From Domibacillus indicus (GTDB lineage: Bacteria > Bacillota > Bacilli > Bacillales > Domibacillaceae): a DNA stretch of 64,000 nt. The stretch is taken from assembly GCF_000970685.1 (NCBI RefSeq), contig NZ_LAJB01000002.1, positions 713,854-777,853 on the forward strand, read 5' to 3'. The notes beneath the pieces were generated by a model. The model had not been told where the DNA came from, ran no database searches, and saw only the letters and a list, made by a program, of their open reading frames with translations. The position numbers and the translations under genes are program-made. This document shows, one piece after another, positions 38,206-47,887 of this stretch; positions within the stretch are counted from its first letter, which is position 1, and every line of letters starts with the position of its first letter.

Positions 38206-39132
38206 TTGAGTCATACTGTGCTTGTTGTCAGCAACAAAACATTACAAAAAATGAAGGATCATTACGGTGTCCCGGCCACTCTCCCCGCCGGAGCTGTGTT
38301 TGCTGCTAAAGTCGATGGATGCTCTGTTACTGGCTACCGTTCGGGAAAAGTGCTGTTTCAAGGCAAAAACGCCCGGCAGGAAGCAGAAAAATGGGACGGA
38401 CAGACGGCGGAGCCAAAAACAAAAAAAATCTCCTTGCCGGGCGTTCATTTGCCAGAGGGATTTTCCGGCATGTCTGTGGCAGGAAGCGATGAAGTCGGCA
38501 CCGGTGATTATTTCGGACCGATTACAGTGGTCGCCGCTTATGTTGAAAAAAGCCAGATTGCCGAGCTTCAGGCACTCGGCGTCCGTGATTCTAAAGATAT
38601 GAAGGATCCGGAAACTATCCTTATTGCTAAAAAGCTGTTAAAAGCGATTCCGTACAGCCTGCTTATTTTACGAAACGAAAAGTACAATGATCTGCAGGAA
38701 AGCGGTATGTCGCAGGGAAAGATAAAAGCCATTTTGCATAATCAGGCGCTCGGCAAGCTTCTTGACAAGATGCAGCCGCAAAAGCCTGAAGCCGTGCTTG
38801 TCGATCAGTTTGCTGAAAAAACAGTTTATTACCGGCACTTAAAAGGCCAGAAGCGGATTATAGAAGAAAATGTCTTTTTTAGTACAAAAGGAGAAAGCGT
38901 GCATTTGTCGGTTGCAGCGGCTTCTATTTTAGCGCGTTATGTATTTTTAAAAGAAATGGATACACTGTCTGAAAAAGCCGGTTTTGCTATCCCGAAAGGT
39001 GCCGGCCCGATGGTAGACAAAGCCGCGGCCCGCCTTATTCAAACATACAATGAAAGTGTGCTGCGCCACTTTACAAAGCTCCATTTTGCCAATACGGAAA
39101 AAGCGAAGCGGATTGTACGCGGGGGAATGTAA
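38206..39132 (+). CDS. rnhC: Ribonuclease HIII
   Basis: Cleaves RNA in RNA-DNA hybrids. An N-terminal substrate-binding domain of the RNase HIII type (residues 1-85, ending SLPGVHLPEG) precedes the catalytic domain. GSDEVGTGDYFGP starts at 93, with D95 and E96. The TTG at 38206, 8 bp after GGAGGG, gives MSHTVLVVSNK as in B. subtilis; 308 residues. Divergent from zapA. Confidence 0.96.
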   Translation: MSHTVLVVSNKTLQKMKDHYGVPATLPAGAVFAAKVDGCSVTGYRSGKVLFQGKNARQEAEKWDGQTAEPKTKKISLPGVHLPEGFSGMSVAGSDEVGTGDYFGPITVVAAYVEKSQIAELQALGVRDSKDMKDPETILIAKKLLKAIPYSLLILRNEKYNDLQESGMSQGKIKAILHNQALGKLLDKMQPQKPEAVLVDQFAEKTVYYRHLKGQKRIIEENVFFSTKGESVHLSVAAASILARYVFLKEMDTLSEKAGFAIPKGAGPMVDKAAARLIQTYNESVLRHFTKLHFANTEKAKRIVRGGM

Positions 39133-39178
39133 AGAAAAAAGCGTAATGAGCGGCCGCTTCTCATTGCGCTTTTTTTCT
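39133..39178. terminator. Terminator after rnhC (bidirectional)
   Basis: AAAAAGCG-T-AATGAG pairs with CTCATTGCGCTTTTTT around 39137-39175. A-run on one side and T-run on the other allow use by rnhC and by the converging nuclease gene. Confidence 0.88.
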
Positions 39179-39179
39179 T

Positions 39180-40335
39180 TTATTCGGGCAGCATATCTCC
39201 TTTTAAAAGCGCTTCGCCAATTCCATTCGGACTTTCTTTATCATTCCAGTAAACGGGTATATTTTCCGGTATCTGCCGGGCATCTAGTTTTCGAATGATT
39301 TTTTTATTTTGTTCGTCGGGATAATAAAAAAGATTTTTTTCTGTTCGATACGGGCTGCTTATGCCATAATGCCTTCTATTTTTTTCATTTACAATATACG
39401 CACCGTCAAAATTCCCTTTTTTTACTTCTGCCCCTGAAACTTCTTTTACTCTTCCGGCGACCCATTTTTTTAATGCTTCATGTTCAATATCCACTCCACC
39501 TTCCATAAAATAGTAAAAATCCCGTATGTATTCAATTATTGGTTTCAGGTAATCATTTTTCTCCTGCTGAAGCTTTTTTTCCTGCTGATAGGATTGAAAG
39601 CCTGATTGTATAAAAGCTAAAAAAGCTTTAATGGTATGTTTCACGTATTCATATATAGGCTCCGTCTGCCCGGATGCCTCCTGCTTTACATACTCAGCCA
39701 GCATTCCGGCAATGGATGAGAGCTGTTCTTCGCCGCTGTCCTGCCATGTTAAATGTACGCACGGAAGATTCATTCCTGCTTCTCTGGCATCATGAAGAAA
39801 TTCTTCAAATTCGCAAACGGCAGCCCTGCTTTTTTGGGGGAGTTAAATAAATGAACGAAAGAGAAGGCAAAGGCGCCTGCGCTCCTTCAGAAGTGTAATA
39901 ATTTTGGAAGCCTGCCGCTTCTTCAAATAATTGCTTTCCGCCTTTTACAATGGCGCCATCTTTAATTTTATTTTCAATACAAAAAGCGAATAGGGGTACT
40001 TTATCTGCAGACTGCCTGTTAAACAATTCAATCACTATATCAATATCACGCGTTTTCTTTTTGAAGCGGTCCTCATAACTGATTACAGTGAGTTCAGCCT
40101 GCACCCTTACTTCAAAAAAAGATTGACTCGATAAATCCCGAATTCTCCCTTCATAAATCAACTCTTTGTAAAATTGAGGGCTGCTCATAACAATCGGCTC
40201 TAAAAACCGTTCAACTAATTTGGACCCGAGGCCGTGATTTTCATTCGGGTCCAGCAAATAAGCAAGAAAGGAACTGACATTTGGCTCATTGATCGAACCA
40301 TCATTAGAAGAAAGCACCTTAAAAATATTCATCAT
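39180..40335 (-). pseudogene. PD-(D/E)XK nuclease superfamily gene, interrupted by a +1 frameshift
   Basis: The first 166 residues carry the restriction-like core of the PDDEXK_4 type: NEPNVSSFLAYLLDP at 17-31, then D97/D99 in TRDIDIVIE and E121-x-K123 in FCIENKIKDG. The frame breaks at a C5-A6 tract (plus-strand TTTTTTGGGGG, about 39831-39841). Dropping one base joins it without gap to the C-terminal frame (EFEEFLHDAREAG, then MNLPCVHLTWQDSGEEQ). The whole would be 384 residues, start ATG at 40335 after AAGGAGAG. It sits between rnhC and pheT, adjacent genes in B. subtilis, so it is an insertion. Sequencing error in the homopolymer is possible. Cellular target unknown; possibly phage defence. 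Confidence 0.8.
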
Positions 40336-40343
40336 TTCTCTCC

Positions 40344-40373
40344 TTAAAAAAGCAGTCCAAACGATGTTGGACT
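40344..40373 (-). terminator. Terminator of pheST
   Basis: GCAGTCCAA (40350-40358) pairs with TTGGACTGC (40365-40373), followed on the minus strand by TTTTTTAAGG. Confidence 0.92.
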
Positions 40374-40387
40374 GCCCCGTTTCATTC

Positions 40388-42802
40388 TTATGCACGCAGA
40401 TCTGCATCTGCTTTTTCTTTTAGTGCAGCAAGTACTTTCTCATGTACAGCCGTCACTTCTTCATCTGTCAACGTTTTTTCGGGGTTCATGTATGTGAGTG
40501 CAAAAGCCACTGATTTTTTGCCCTCTTCCATTTTATCTCCTTCGTAAACATCAAACAGATGCACCTTCATTAGAAGCGGTCCGCCTGCTTCTTTAATAAT
40601 TCCTTCAAGCAAAGCAGCTTCAGCCGTACTGTCCACTACGAGGGCAATATCACGGCTGATAGACGGAAAGCGCGGAATCGGCGTGTAACCGAGATTTTTC
40701 CGTTCCGCATGTAACAAAGCATCCAGCTTCAATTCAAATAAATAAGCTTCTTTTAAGTCCGCTTCTTTTGCCAGTGCAGGATGAAGCTGCCCGATCACAC
40801 CAACCGGCTGCCCATCCAGCAAAACAGATGCTGTCCGTCCCGGATGAAATCCTTCCGGTGCTGCTTTTTGGAAGGACAGGCGCTCCATTAAGCCAAGCCG
40901 TGCAGCAAGCCCTTCAATCACACCTTTTACAGCGAAAAAGTCAGCAGCTTTCTTTTCTCCCTGCCACAAATGTTCCTGCCAGAGACCCGTAACAATTCCG
41001 GAAACCCGCTCTTCTTCTTTCGGCTGCACATTTTCTCCTTCATTCAAGTAGATCGAGCCTGTTTCATATAAAGCGACAGAGCTCGTTTGCCGGGCGCTGT
41101 TATACGCAGCGGCTTCTACTAAATGCGGAAGCAGGCTTTCACGCAGGTAGGCGCGCTCTTCACTCATCGGCATGGCAAGAGCAACCGGCTGGCGCACTTC
41201 AAGTGCAAACTGCACTGCCCGCTTTTCAGAGGTTAACGAATACGTCACTGCCTGAGTAAACCCGGCGCCCTCCAGATAGCGGCGCACGATGCGGCGGCCA
41301 TGCTGGTACGGTGATAACCCTCCCGGCAGTGATTCACCTTCCGGCAGCGTAAGCGGAATATGATCGTAGCCGTAAAGGCGTGCCACCTCTTCCGTTAAAT
41401 CCTCCGGAATCGTAATATCACCGCGGCGTGTAGGTACGGTTACTGTAATTTCATCTCCGTTTACTTCTGTTTTAAATTTCAGGCGGCTGAAAATATCCTG
41501 TACATCACCCATTTGCAGATCAGTGCCGAGGCGCATATTTAAACGGTCAAGAGTAATGGATACCCGTTTTGGTTCAGGATTGTATTCACCAGCCGTCACA
41601 CGTCCGGAAAGAACCCTTCCATCAGCTAAATCGGCCATTAGTTCCGCAGCACGGTCGCACGCTGCCTCAATGCGCGACGGATCAACGCCTTTTTCAAAAC
41701 GGGCGCTTGCTTCTGAACGAAGCCCATGTGCTTTCGAAGCCGTTCGGACTGTTTGCCCATCGAAATAAGCCGATTCAATCAAAACGTTGACAGTGCCTTC
41801 ATGCACTTCAGAATTGGCTCCGCCCATTACACCGGCAAGGGCAATCGGCTCCTGGCCATTTGTAATAACCAGCTGATCGGCCGATAAAGTGCGCTCTGCG
41901 TCATCCAGCGTAGTAAATTTTTCGCCCTGTTCGGCACGGCGCACAACAATTTCTCCTGTTTGGACACGATCAAGGTCAAACGCGTGAAGCGGCTGGCCGT
42001 ACTCCATTAAAACATAGTTGGTAATATCGACAACATTGTTATGCGGGCGGATGCCGGCATTCATCAAGAGTGTCTGCATCCAGAGCGGCGACGGGCCGAT
42101 CTTCACATTTTTCACTACACGGGCGACGTAAACAGGATTGTCTTCAGGCGCATCAATTCGGATGCTGACCGCGTTTGCTGCCTGTTCATCTGCTTCAGCC
42201 GGGCTTGGCTCGGGAAGTGTTACGTCACGGCCTAAAATAGCAGCAACCTCATAAGCCACTCCGATCATGCTGAGCGCGTCTGAACGATTTGGTGTCAGAG
42301 ATAATTCCAAAATCGCGTCATCGCGGTTTAAGGCAGCAAGCGCGTCTTCTCCCGGTGTTACGTCTGTTGGGAAATTAAAAATGCCTTCTGCATACTCTTT
42401 TGGGTTTAAGCGGCTTTCAATGCCGAGTTCGGATAACGAGCAGATCATGCCGTTTGACTCTTCGCCGCGGAGCTTTGCGCGCTTAATTTTAAAATTGCCC
42501 GGCAGCACCGCGCCTGTTTTCGCTACAGCAACATACTGGCCGGCATCCACATTTTTGGCGCCGCAAATAATCTGCACCGGTTCTTCTTCTCCTATATCAA
42601 CAAGGCATTTACTTAATTTATCAGCATTTGGATGCTGTTCGCGTGTTTTTACATACCCGACAACAATCCCTTTCATTTCGGAAGCTGGCAGCTCTACACC
42701 TTCTACTTCAATACCAGCGCGCGTAATTTTTTCCGCCAGCTCTTCCGGCGTTTGATCGGCAATGTCAACATACTCTGACAGCCATTTATATGAAACAAAC
42801 AT
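40388..42802 (-). CDS. pheT: Phenylalanine--tRNA ligase beta subunit
   Basis: Structural and editing subunit of the alpha2-beta2 PheRS. An N-terminal tRNA-binding (EMAP-like) domain covers about 40-150. B3/B4 editing, B5 and the catalytic-like core follow. A C-terminal FDX-ACB domain binds the anticodon (FPSISRDIALVVDSTA). 804 residues. 14 bp after pheS; AAGGAGG before the ATG. Confidence 0.98.
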   Translation of the reverse strand: MFVSYKWLSEYVDIADQTPEELAEKITRAGIEVEGVELPASEMKGIVVGYVKTREQHPNADKLSKCLVDIGEEEPVQIICGAKNVDAGQYVAVAKTGAVLPGNFKIKRAKLRGEESNGMICSLSELGIESRLNPKEYAEGIFNFPTDVTPGEDALAALNRDDAILELSLTPNRSDALSMIGVAYEVAAILGRDVTLPEPSPAEADEQAANAVSIRIDAPEDNPVYVARVVKNVKIGPSPLWMQTLLMNAGIRPHNNVVDITNYVLMEYGQPLHAFDLDRVQTGEIVVRRAEQGEKFTTLDDAERTLSADQLVITNGQEPIALAGVMGGANSEVHEGTVNVLIESAYFDGQTVRTASKAHGLRSEASARFEKGVDPSRIEAACDRAAELMADLADGRVLSGRVTAGEYNPEPKRVSITLDRLNMRLGTDLQMGDVQDIFSRLKFKTEVNGDEITVTVPTRRGDITIPEDLTEEVARLYGYDHIPLTLPEGESLPGGLSPYQHGRRIVRRYLEGAGFTQAVTYSLTSEKRAVQFALEVRQPVALAMPMSEERAYLRESLLPHLVEAAAYNSARQTSSVALYETGSIYLNEGENVQPKEEERVSGIVTGLWQEHLWQGEKKAADFFAVKGVIEGLAARLGLMERLSFQKAAPEGFHPGRTASVLLDGQPVGVIGQLHPALAKEADLKEAYLFELKLDALLHAERKNLGYTPIPRFPSISRDIALVVDSTAEAALLEGIIKEAGGPLLMKVHLFDVYEGDKMEEGKKSVAFALTYMNPEKTLTDEEVTAVHEKVLAALKEKADADLRA

Positions 42803-42816
42803 GTGTCAATTCCTCC

Positions 42817-43851
42817 TTATTCGTGTACAGAAAATTGCTGTAAAAAGCGAAGATCGTTTGTGTAAAAATGGCGGATATCATCAATACCGTATTTCAGCAT
42901 CGCAATACGCTCCTGTCCCATTCCAAAAGCAAAGCCGGAATAAACGCTTGAATCAAATCCAGCCATTTCGAGCACATTTGGATGCACCATTCCGGCACCC
43001 AGCACTTCAATCCAGCCGGTCCCCTTGCAGATCGAGCAGCCTTTTCCGCCGCACATGCAGCTGACATCCACTTCCACAGACGGCTCTGTAAATGGGAAAA
43101 AGCTCGGACGAAGGCGGATTTCACGATCTTCGCCAAACATCTTTTTCGCAAACACATCCAGTGTGCCTTTTAAATCACTCATCCGGATATTTTCGCCGAC
43201 CACAAGCCCCTCAATCTGATTGAACTGGTGGGAATGTGTGGCATCATCGCTGTCGCGGCGGTACACCTTGCCCGGACAGATAATTTTCACCGGCCCTTTG
43301 CCTGCATGCTTCAGCATCGTCCGCACCTGTACGGGAGAGGTATGCGTGCGCAGCAGCAATTCCGGTGTAATATAGAAGGTATCCTGCATATCACGTGCGG
43401 GATGCCCTTTAGGCAGATTGAGCGCTTCGAAGTTATAGTAATCCTGCTCTACTTCCGGCCCTTCCGCCACTGTGTAGCCCATTCCAATAAACAAGTCTTC
43501 AATTTCCTCTGTGATGCGTGTCAGCGGGTGCGGGCCGCCAGCTTTTACCGGCCGTCCCGGCAGTGTTACATCGATCGCTTCTTCCGCCAGCTGCTTTTGA
43601 ATCGCTTCTGACTCCAGCGATGCCTGCTTTGTTTCAATCGCTTTTGTGATTGCTTCACGCACGACATTCACAAGCGCTCCCATTTTCGGGCGTTCTTCTG
43701 CAGAAAGCTTGCCCATGCCTTTCAACACTTCCGTAACCGGCCCTTTTTTGCCAAGATACGCTACACGGATGTCATTTAATTCTTTTAAATCCTGTGCGGC
43801 CGCTGCTTTCATAACCGCTTCTTCCTGCAGTCCTTTTAACTGTTCTTCCAC
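42817..43851 (-). CDS. pheS: Phenylalanine--tRNA ligase alpha subunit
   Basis: Catalytic subunit of PheRS. The N-terminal coiled coil is followed by the class II core: motif 2 region [21 protein letters not shown], and motif 3 [19 protein letters not shown] near the C-terminus. A zinc-like [13 protein letters not shown]-type loop is seen ([18 protein letters not shown]). 344 residues, GTG start behind AAAGGAGG. Controlled by a T-box leader. Confidence 0.98.
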   Translation of the reverse strand: MEEQLKGLQEEAVMKAAAAQDLKELNDIRVAYLGKKGPVTEVLKGMGKLSAEERPKMGALVNVVREAITKAIETKQASLESEAIQKQLAEEAIDVTLPGRPVKAGGPHPLTRITEEIEDLFIGMGYTVAEGPEVEQDYYNFEALNLPKGHPARDMQDTFYITPELLLRTHTSPVQVRTMLKHAGKGPVKIICPGKVYRRDSDDATHSHQFNQIEGLVVGENIRMSDLKGTLDVFAKKMFGEDREIRLRPSFFPFTEPSVEVDVSCMCGGKGCSICKGTGWIEVLGAGMVHPNVLEMAGFDSSVYSGFAFGMGQERIAMLKYGIDDIRHFYTNDLRFLQQFSVHE

Positions 43852-43874
43852 GTTTTTTCCTCCTTTTTGGCAAC

Positions 43875-44125
43875 AAAAAAAGCCCCGTTCCCGGAAAGGG
43901 ACGAGGCTTCTGATATCGCGGTACCACCCTTTTTAACGCGCAAAAAATACACACGTTCACTTCATTCAGATAACGGTATAAAACCGGTATGCCTTTACAC
44001 ATTCGTGGTCCAAGCACCGGCTCGGGAGGTGAACTTCGGCCGTTTCCTTTTAAAAATGCTTTCAGTCCGGGCATTTTCTTCCTGGAAAAAGAAAGTCGGC
44101 GTACTTTTCTCCGTCATTGCCTTTT
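43875..44125 (-). promoter_or_regulatory. T-box leader of pheST
   Basis: The minus strand carries the T-box AGGGTGGTACCGCGA (43916-43930). A terminator hairpin ending in seven U follows (about 43875-43908). AGTA (the loop E motif of stem I) lies near 44103. A candidate phenylalanine specifier UUC sits in GAAGTTCACC near 44030. Uncharged tRNA-Phe should allow read-through. Confidence 0.92.
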
Positions 44126-44149
44126 TAAGTATCAAATTTATACTTATTC

Positions 44150-44178
44150 ATTATAGACAACCCGTTTTTGAAATTCAA
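44150..44178 (-). promoter_or_regulatory. Sigma-A promoter of pheST
   Basis: TTGAAT (44173-44178), 17 bp, perfect TATAAT (44150-44155). It overlaps the last codons of the upstream methyltransferase gene. Confidence 0.85.
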
Positions 44179-44930
44179 TTATTTTCCCGAAAATGATACA
44201 GAAGAATTCCTGCTGCAACCGCCACATTCAGCGATTCGCTCCGGCCGAAAATCGGAATATAAACGTTTTTTGTTGTTTTCTCAAGAAGCTCCGGGCGTAC
44301 GCCGCTGCCCTCGTTGCCAACGAGCAGGGCAAACGGCCCCGCCTGTTCTTCTCTGTAATCAGCTGCTCCTTCCAGGGCCGTTCCATAAACCGGAATCCCC
44401 CGCTTTTGCAGTTTCTCAACCGCTTCCGTTAAATCTACGCTTAAAACAGGCAGATGAAAATGACTTCCCTGTGCCGAACGAAGCACCTTTGGATTATACA
44501 GGTCAGCAGACCCGCGGCTGAGCAGCACTCCGTCAATTCCGGCTGCATCGGCTGTCCGGATCATAGTGCCGATATTGCCGGGATCCTGCACGGCATCCAG
44601 CAGCAGAAATGCTTTTCCTGCCGGGAGCTCTGCGGCCTCCTGTTTCCGGCATACCGCAAAAACACCCTGGCCGTTTTCCGTGTCAGAAAGCTTTTGCGCT
44701 ACATCTGCCGAAATCATCGTAACGTTCAAACCATCCATATTCCATGATGCCGGTACGGCTGCTTCTTCTGATAAAAGCACTTCCTCCACTTGCTCTTTGT
44801 AACGCAGTGCTTCCTCAACAAGATGAAATCCTTCCAGCATATAAAGACCAGTTTTATCGCGTTCTTTTTTTGTCCATAGTTTATTCAGCTGTTTTATATG
44901 TGTGTTATTCACGGATTGAATGTAAGTCAA
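44175..44930 (-). CDS. ysgA: TrmH/SpoU-family RNA 2'-O-methyltransferase (YsgA)
   Basis: SPOUT-fold methyltransferase for rRNA or tRNA. An N-terminal substrate-binding domain (KLWTKKERDKTGLYMLEGFHLVEEAL, about 15-40) precedes the knot. Motif 1 is DAVQDPGNIGTMIRTADAAG, motif 2 LLVGNEGSGVRPELL, motif 3 IPIFGRSESLNVAVAAGI. The TTG at 44930 follows AAAGGAG and gives 251 residues. Precedes pheS as ysgA does in B. subtilis. An extended -10 TGCTATAAT (44956-44964) is its likely promoter. Confidence 0.93.
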   Translation of the reverse strand: MTYIQSVNNTHIKQLNKLWTKKERDKTGLYMLEGFHLVEEALRYKEQVEEVLLSEEAAVPASWNMDGLNVTMISADVAQKLSDTENGQGVFAVCRKQEAAELPAGKAFLLLDAVQDPGNIGTMIRTADAAGIDGVLLSRGSADLYNPKVLRSAQGSHFHLPVLSVDLTEAVEKLQKRGIPVYGTALEGAADYREEQAGPFALLVGNEGSGVRPELLEKTTKNVYIPIFGRSESLNVAVAAGILLYHFRENN

Positions 44931-45022
44931 TTTTATTCTCCTTTCGCCGTAATTCATTATAGCATTTCTCTGTATAATGGGTGCTGCAGTGGTAAAAATA
45001 ATCAAAACAAGGAGGGATACAC

Positions 45023-45223
45023 ATGAATTTACGAGGCGCTGTTATTCAAAATTTAAACGGGCAAAATCCAAATGAATTATCGGCTGTTATTCAAGACGCA
45101 ATTTCAAAAGGCGAAGAAAAAACGCTGCCGGGCCTTGGCGTGATGCTTGAACTTTTCTGGAAAAAAAGCACAGCAGAAGAGCAGAAAGTTGTATTAGAGC
45201 GCATGGCATCCGCTCTTCAGTAA
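45023..45223 (+). CDS. sspI: Small acid-soluble spore protein SspI
   Basis: Forespore protein of 66 residues of the SspI family (LRGAVIQNLNGQNPNELSAV, GEEKTLPGLGVMLELFWKK). Not an alpha/beta-type DNA-binding SASP. AAGGAGGGA precedes the ATG. Divergent from ysgA as in B. subtilis. A sigma-G-like -10 (CATTATA, 44955-44961) is possible but the -35 is unclear. Confidence 0.95.
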   Translation: MNLRGAVIQNLNGQNPNELSAVIQDAISKGEEKTLPGLGVMLELFWKKSTAEEQKVVLERMASALQ

Positions 45224-45228
45224 CACAC

Positions 45229-45264
45229 AAAGCCGCTCACTGTAATGTGAGCGGCTTTCTTTTT
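45229..45264 (+). terminator. Terminator of sspI
   Basis: An 11-bp stem AAGCCGCTCAC/GTGAGCGGCTT (45230-45240 with 45247-45257) followed by TCTTTTTAA on the plus strand. Confidence 0.9.
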
Positions 45265-46348
45265 AATCGAATGTAATCGTGTTAACCGTATCGCGGTCGA
45301 GGCGGAGAATCACTTCTCCAAGCAGCTTCACTGCATTTTCATAATCATCACGATGAAGCATCGCTGCATGGGAATGGATGTAGCGAGTTGCGATTGTGAC
45401 AGACAGCGTCGGCACACCGTTGCCCGTTTTGTGGATTTCACCGGAATCTGTACCGCCGCCTGCCATTGCATCAAACTGGTATGGAATATTCAGCTCATCA
45501 GCAACATCGGTTACAAAATCACGCAGCCCTTTATGCGAAACCATTGATGCGTCGTATAAAATAATTTGCGGCCCTTTCCCCATTTTGCCCATCGCTTCTT
45601 TTTCCGTTACACCCGGCGTGTCACCCGCAATTCCTACGTCTACCCCAAAAGCAATATCCGGCTGTATCTGATGAGCGGATGTTTTCGCCCCGCGCAGGCC
45701 GACTTCTTCCTGTACGGTTCCAACGCCATATAGGACGTTTGCATGCTGTTTCCCCTGTACATATTTCATCACGTCAATGGCAATGGCGCAGCCGATCCGG
45801 TTGTCCCATGCTTTCGCAAGCAGCATTTTTTCATTATTCATCACGGTAAATTCAAAATACGGCACGACCATATCGCCCGGACGGACCCCCCATTCCGCTG
45901 CTTCCTCACGGCTTGACGCACCGATATCAATAAACATGTCTTTAATATCCACCGGCTTTTTACGTGCTTCCGCCGGCAAAATGTGCGGCGGCTTTGAGCC
46001 GATTACACCCGTTACATCGCCTTTGCGGGTCACAATGGTCACCCGCTGGGCAAGCATAACCTGGCTCCACCAGCCGCCCACTGTTTGAAAGCGGATAAAG
46101 CCTTTGTCATCAATGCGGGTCACCATAAAGCCAACTTCATCCAGGTGGCCTGCCACCATAATTTTTGGCCCGTTTGCATCGCCTGTCCTTTTCGCAATTA
46201 AGCTTCCAAGCCCGTCTGTTGTAACTTCTTCCGCAAGCGGCTCGATGTATTTCCGCATAACCTCGCGTGCTTCACGTTCATTGCCCGCGATACCTTTTGC
46301 ATCCGTTAATTCCTTCAGCATTGTTAATGTTTCATCGAGTTTCTTCAT
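45263..46348 (-). CDS. ysdC: M42-family metallopeptidase (YsdC)
   Basis: Cytosolic dinuclear-metal aminopeptidase or deblocking peptidase; some relatives act as glucanases. Metal and catalytic residues are visible: H68 and D70 in [21 protein letters not shown] (catalytic and ligand glutamates), [10 protein letters not shown] and the late histidine in YIHSHAAML. 361 residues. Starts a gene group with ysdA, as in B. subtilis. Confidence 0.93.
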   Translation of the reverse strand: MKKLDETLTMLKELTDAKGIAGNEREAREVMRKYIEPLAEEVTTDGLGSLIAKRTGDANGPKIMVAGHLDEVGFMVTRIDDKGFIRFQTVGGWWSQVMLAQRVTIVTRKGDVTGVIGSKPPHILPAEARKKPVDIKDMFIDIGASSREEAAEWGVRPGDMVVPYFEFTVMNNEKMLLAKAWDNRIGCAIAIDVMKYVQGKQHANVLYGVGTVQEEVGLRGAKTSAHQIQPDIAFGVDVGIAGDTPGVTEKEAMGKMGKGPQIILYDASMVSHKGLRDFVTDVADELNIPYQFDAMAGGGTDSGEIHKTGNGVPTLSVTIATRYIHSHAAMLHRDDYENAVKLLGEVILRLDRDTVNTITFD

Positions 46349-46364
46349 GGTTTATTCCCCTTTC

Positions 46365-46850
46365 TTAATAGCCTGACTGCTGGCGCTGATAGTTTACTTC
46401 ATTTTTAGCTATATACGCCTGTTCCACCTCTTCGGCTGAAAATCCAAGCATATCGCCAAGTGTAAAATACCGGTTCATCAGTGACTGGTAAGACTCTTTT
46501 GTTTTTTTCTGCTGAAATACATGCACAGCTTCCATTACCCGCAAAAATTGTTCCGTTTCTGTTGCTGCATAGCCTTCAACTGCCGGCACTGTTTCTGTTA
46601 AGCGGGTTAAAATACCGAGAGACAGGATAAAATGCACGCCATCCACAAACTCTTCCAGAATGATTCTTCTTTCTGAAGGGCCCCTTTTGCTCCAGAATTT
46701 AAAGCAGCGTGTTTCATTCGCCAGCTCGCCAACTTCTACAAGCAATGCCAGCACTTTCTGGCTGAACAAATCAGCCCCTTTTAAATTATGCCCTTTTTCT
46801 ATGTATTGGTCGAGCCCGCGCTGCATCTCGTACAATTTTTCAATATTCAA
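46365..46850 (-). CDS. All-alpha dUTP diphosphatase (dUTPase_2)
   Basis: A 161-residue all-helical NTP pyrophosphatase of the dimeric dUTPase type. The paired metal-binding motifs are seen: LLVEVGELANE (E39, E42) and LEEFVDGVHF (E66, E67, D70). KFWSKRGPSER lies between them. Converts dUTP to dUMP, limiting uracil in DNA. Stands where B. subtilis has the unrelated ysdB. It overlaps the upstream DUF1294 gene by 4 bp. A broader MazG-like specificity is an alternative. Confidence 0.88.
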   Translation of the reverse strand: MNIEKLYEMQRGLDQYIEKGHNLKGADLFSQKVLALLVEVGELANETRCFKFWSKRGPSERRIILEEFVDGVHFILSLGILTRLTETVPAVEGYAATETEQFLRVMEAVHVFQQKKTKESYQSLMNRYFTLGDMLGFSAEEVEQAYIAKNEVNYQRQQSGY

Positions 46851-47116
46851 ATCGCTGTTCCCCCTATCATTGCCAAAACGACAAGATCGATTACGGCAAG
46901 CACTGGCATCCCGTATTTAAATGACGAATGCCTCGTTTTGTGGCGGTACGCCTGCATGGCGGTATAGCCTCCCGGGGCGCCGCCCGCAAGCGCCAGCAGC
47001 CAGAGTGTCCGCTCACTTGTCCGATATCGGTTTTCCCGCGCTTTTTTCTTATCATTCCCCATCACAACATATGTAGTAAAATTGATTGCTATAAAATAAA
47101 AAAAGATGATTGACAC
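46847..47116 (-). CDS. ysdA: DUF1294 membrane protein YsdA
   Basis: An 89-residue protein with three hydrophobic segments. ALAGGAPGGYTAMQAYRHKTRHSSF (about 42-66) is the DUF1294 hallmark. Function unknown. GTG start directly behind AAGGAGGTG. Downstream of rplT as in B. subtilis. Confidence 0.9.
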   Translation of the reverse strand: MSIIFFYFIAINFTTYVVMGNDKKKARENRYRTSERTLWLLALAGGAPGGYTAMQAYRHKTRHSSFKYGMPVLAVIDLVVLAMIGGTAI

Positions 47117-47231
47117 CGCGGCACCTCCTTATATATTTTACCAGACTTTTAAAGGCGGCGCATAATTTACAGATCGCACAGCTGCCGCAGGGATCAGCCG
47201 CATTTGCACCCTCCTTATGCTTTTTTTTCAA

Positions 47232-47266
47232 CAAAAAAACCGCCCTGATGAATCAGAACGGTTTTC
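47232..47266 (-). terminator. Terminator of infC-rpmI-rplT
   Basis: ACCGCCCTGAT pairs with ATCAGAACGGT (47239-47262, with G-U pairs and one mismatch); the minus strand ends TTTTTTTGTTG. Confidence 0.85.
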
Positions 47267-47272
47267 AGGCGA

Positions 47273-47629
47273 TTAGCCCAGTTGTTTTTTTGCAGCGTCT
47301 GCAAGCTGTGCAAATGCTTTTTCATCGCTGATTGCAAGATCAGCAAGCATTTTGCGGTTTACTTCGATGCCGGCAAGTTTCAAGCCATGCATTAAACGGC
47401 TGTAAGAAAGACCGTTTACACGAGCAGCAGCGTTGATACGAGTGATCCACAATTTACGGAAATCACGTTTCTTTTGACGACGATCCCGGTATGCATATTG
47501 CAGGGATTTCATTACTTGCTGGTTGGCAACTTTATATAAACGATGTTTCGAACCGAAATAACCTTTTGCTAACTTAAGAACTTTTTTACGACGTTTGCGT
47601 GTTACAGTACCGCCTTTTACGCGTGGCAT
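47273..47629 (-). CDS. rplT: 50S ribosomal protein L20
   Basis: Early assembly protein of the large subunit and repressor of the infC operon in Firmicutes. Very basic N-terminus [24 protein letters not shown]-type, then [21 protein letters not shown]. 118 residues. Last gene of infC-rpmI-rplT. Confidence 0.98.
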   Translation of the reverse strand: MPRVKGGTVTRKRRKKVLKLAKGYFGSKHRLYKVANQQVMKSLQYAYRDRRQKKRDFRKLWITRINAAARVNGLSYSRLMHGLKLAGIEVNRKMLADLAISDEKAFAQLADAAKKQLG

Positions 47630-47666
47630 ACTATTTCCCTCCTAAATGATGTTACGTTTAATTTTC

Positions 47667-47864
47667 TTACAGATTGTCAAGCATATGGCGAATGCGTTTG
47701 AAATCGCCTTTCGAAACAAGAGCGCCTTTGCGCAATTTGCGTTTTTGTTTTGTTGATTTGTTTGCGAACAAGTGGCTAGTGTATCCGTGTGAACGTTTCA
47801 GTTTACCTGAACCTGTTTTCTTGAAACGTTTGGCAGAACCACGGTGAGTTTTCATTTTTGGCAT
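47667..47864 (-). CDS. rpmI: 50S ribosomal protein L35
   Basis: Small basic ribosomal protein, 65 residues: [20 protein letters not shown] at the start, [17 protein letters not shown] in the middle. Between infC and rplT. Confidence 0.98.
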   Translation of the reverse strand: MPKMKTHRGSAKRFKKTGSGKLKRSHGYTSHLFANKSTKQKRKLRKGALVSKGDFKRIRHMLDNL

Positions 47865-47887
47865 TTCGTCTTCCTCCTCAAACTGGT

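Noticed and set aside
39795-39845. Programmed ribosomal frameshift in the nuclease gene
   Set aside because: The CCC-CCA-AAA-AAG tract permits +1 slippage, but no stop-codon pausing or stimulatory element is seen. A mutation or sequencing error explains it more simply; kept only as a possibility.
47052-47234. 60-codon frame with a Cys-rich stretch (CGSCAICKLC) before ysdA
   Set aside because: Overlaps ysdA, which has the better ribosome site and a known family. The cysteine pattern looks attractive but no coding support is seen.
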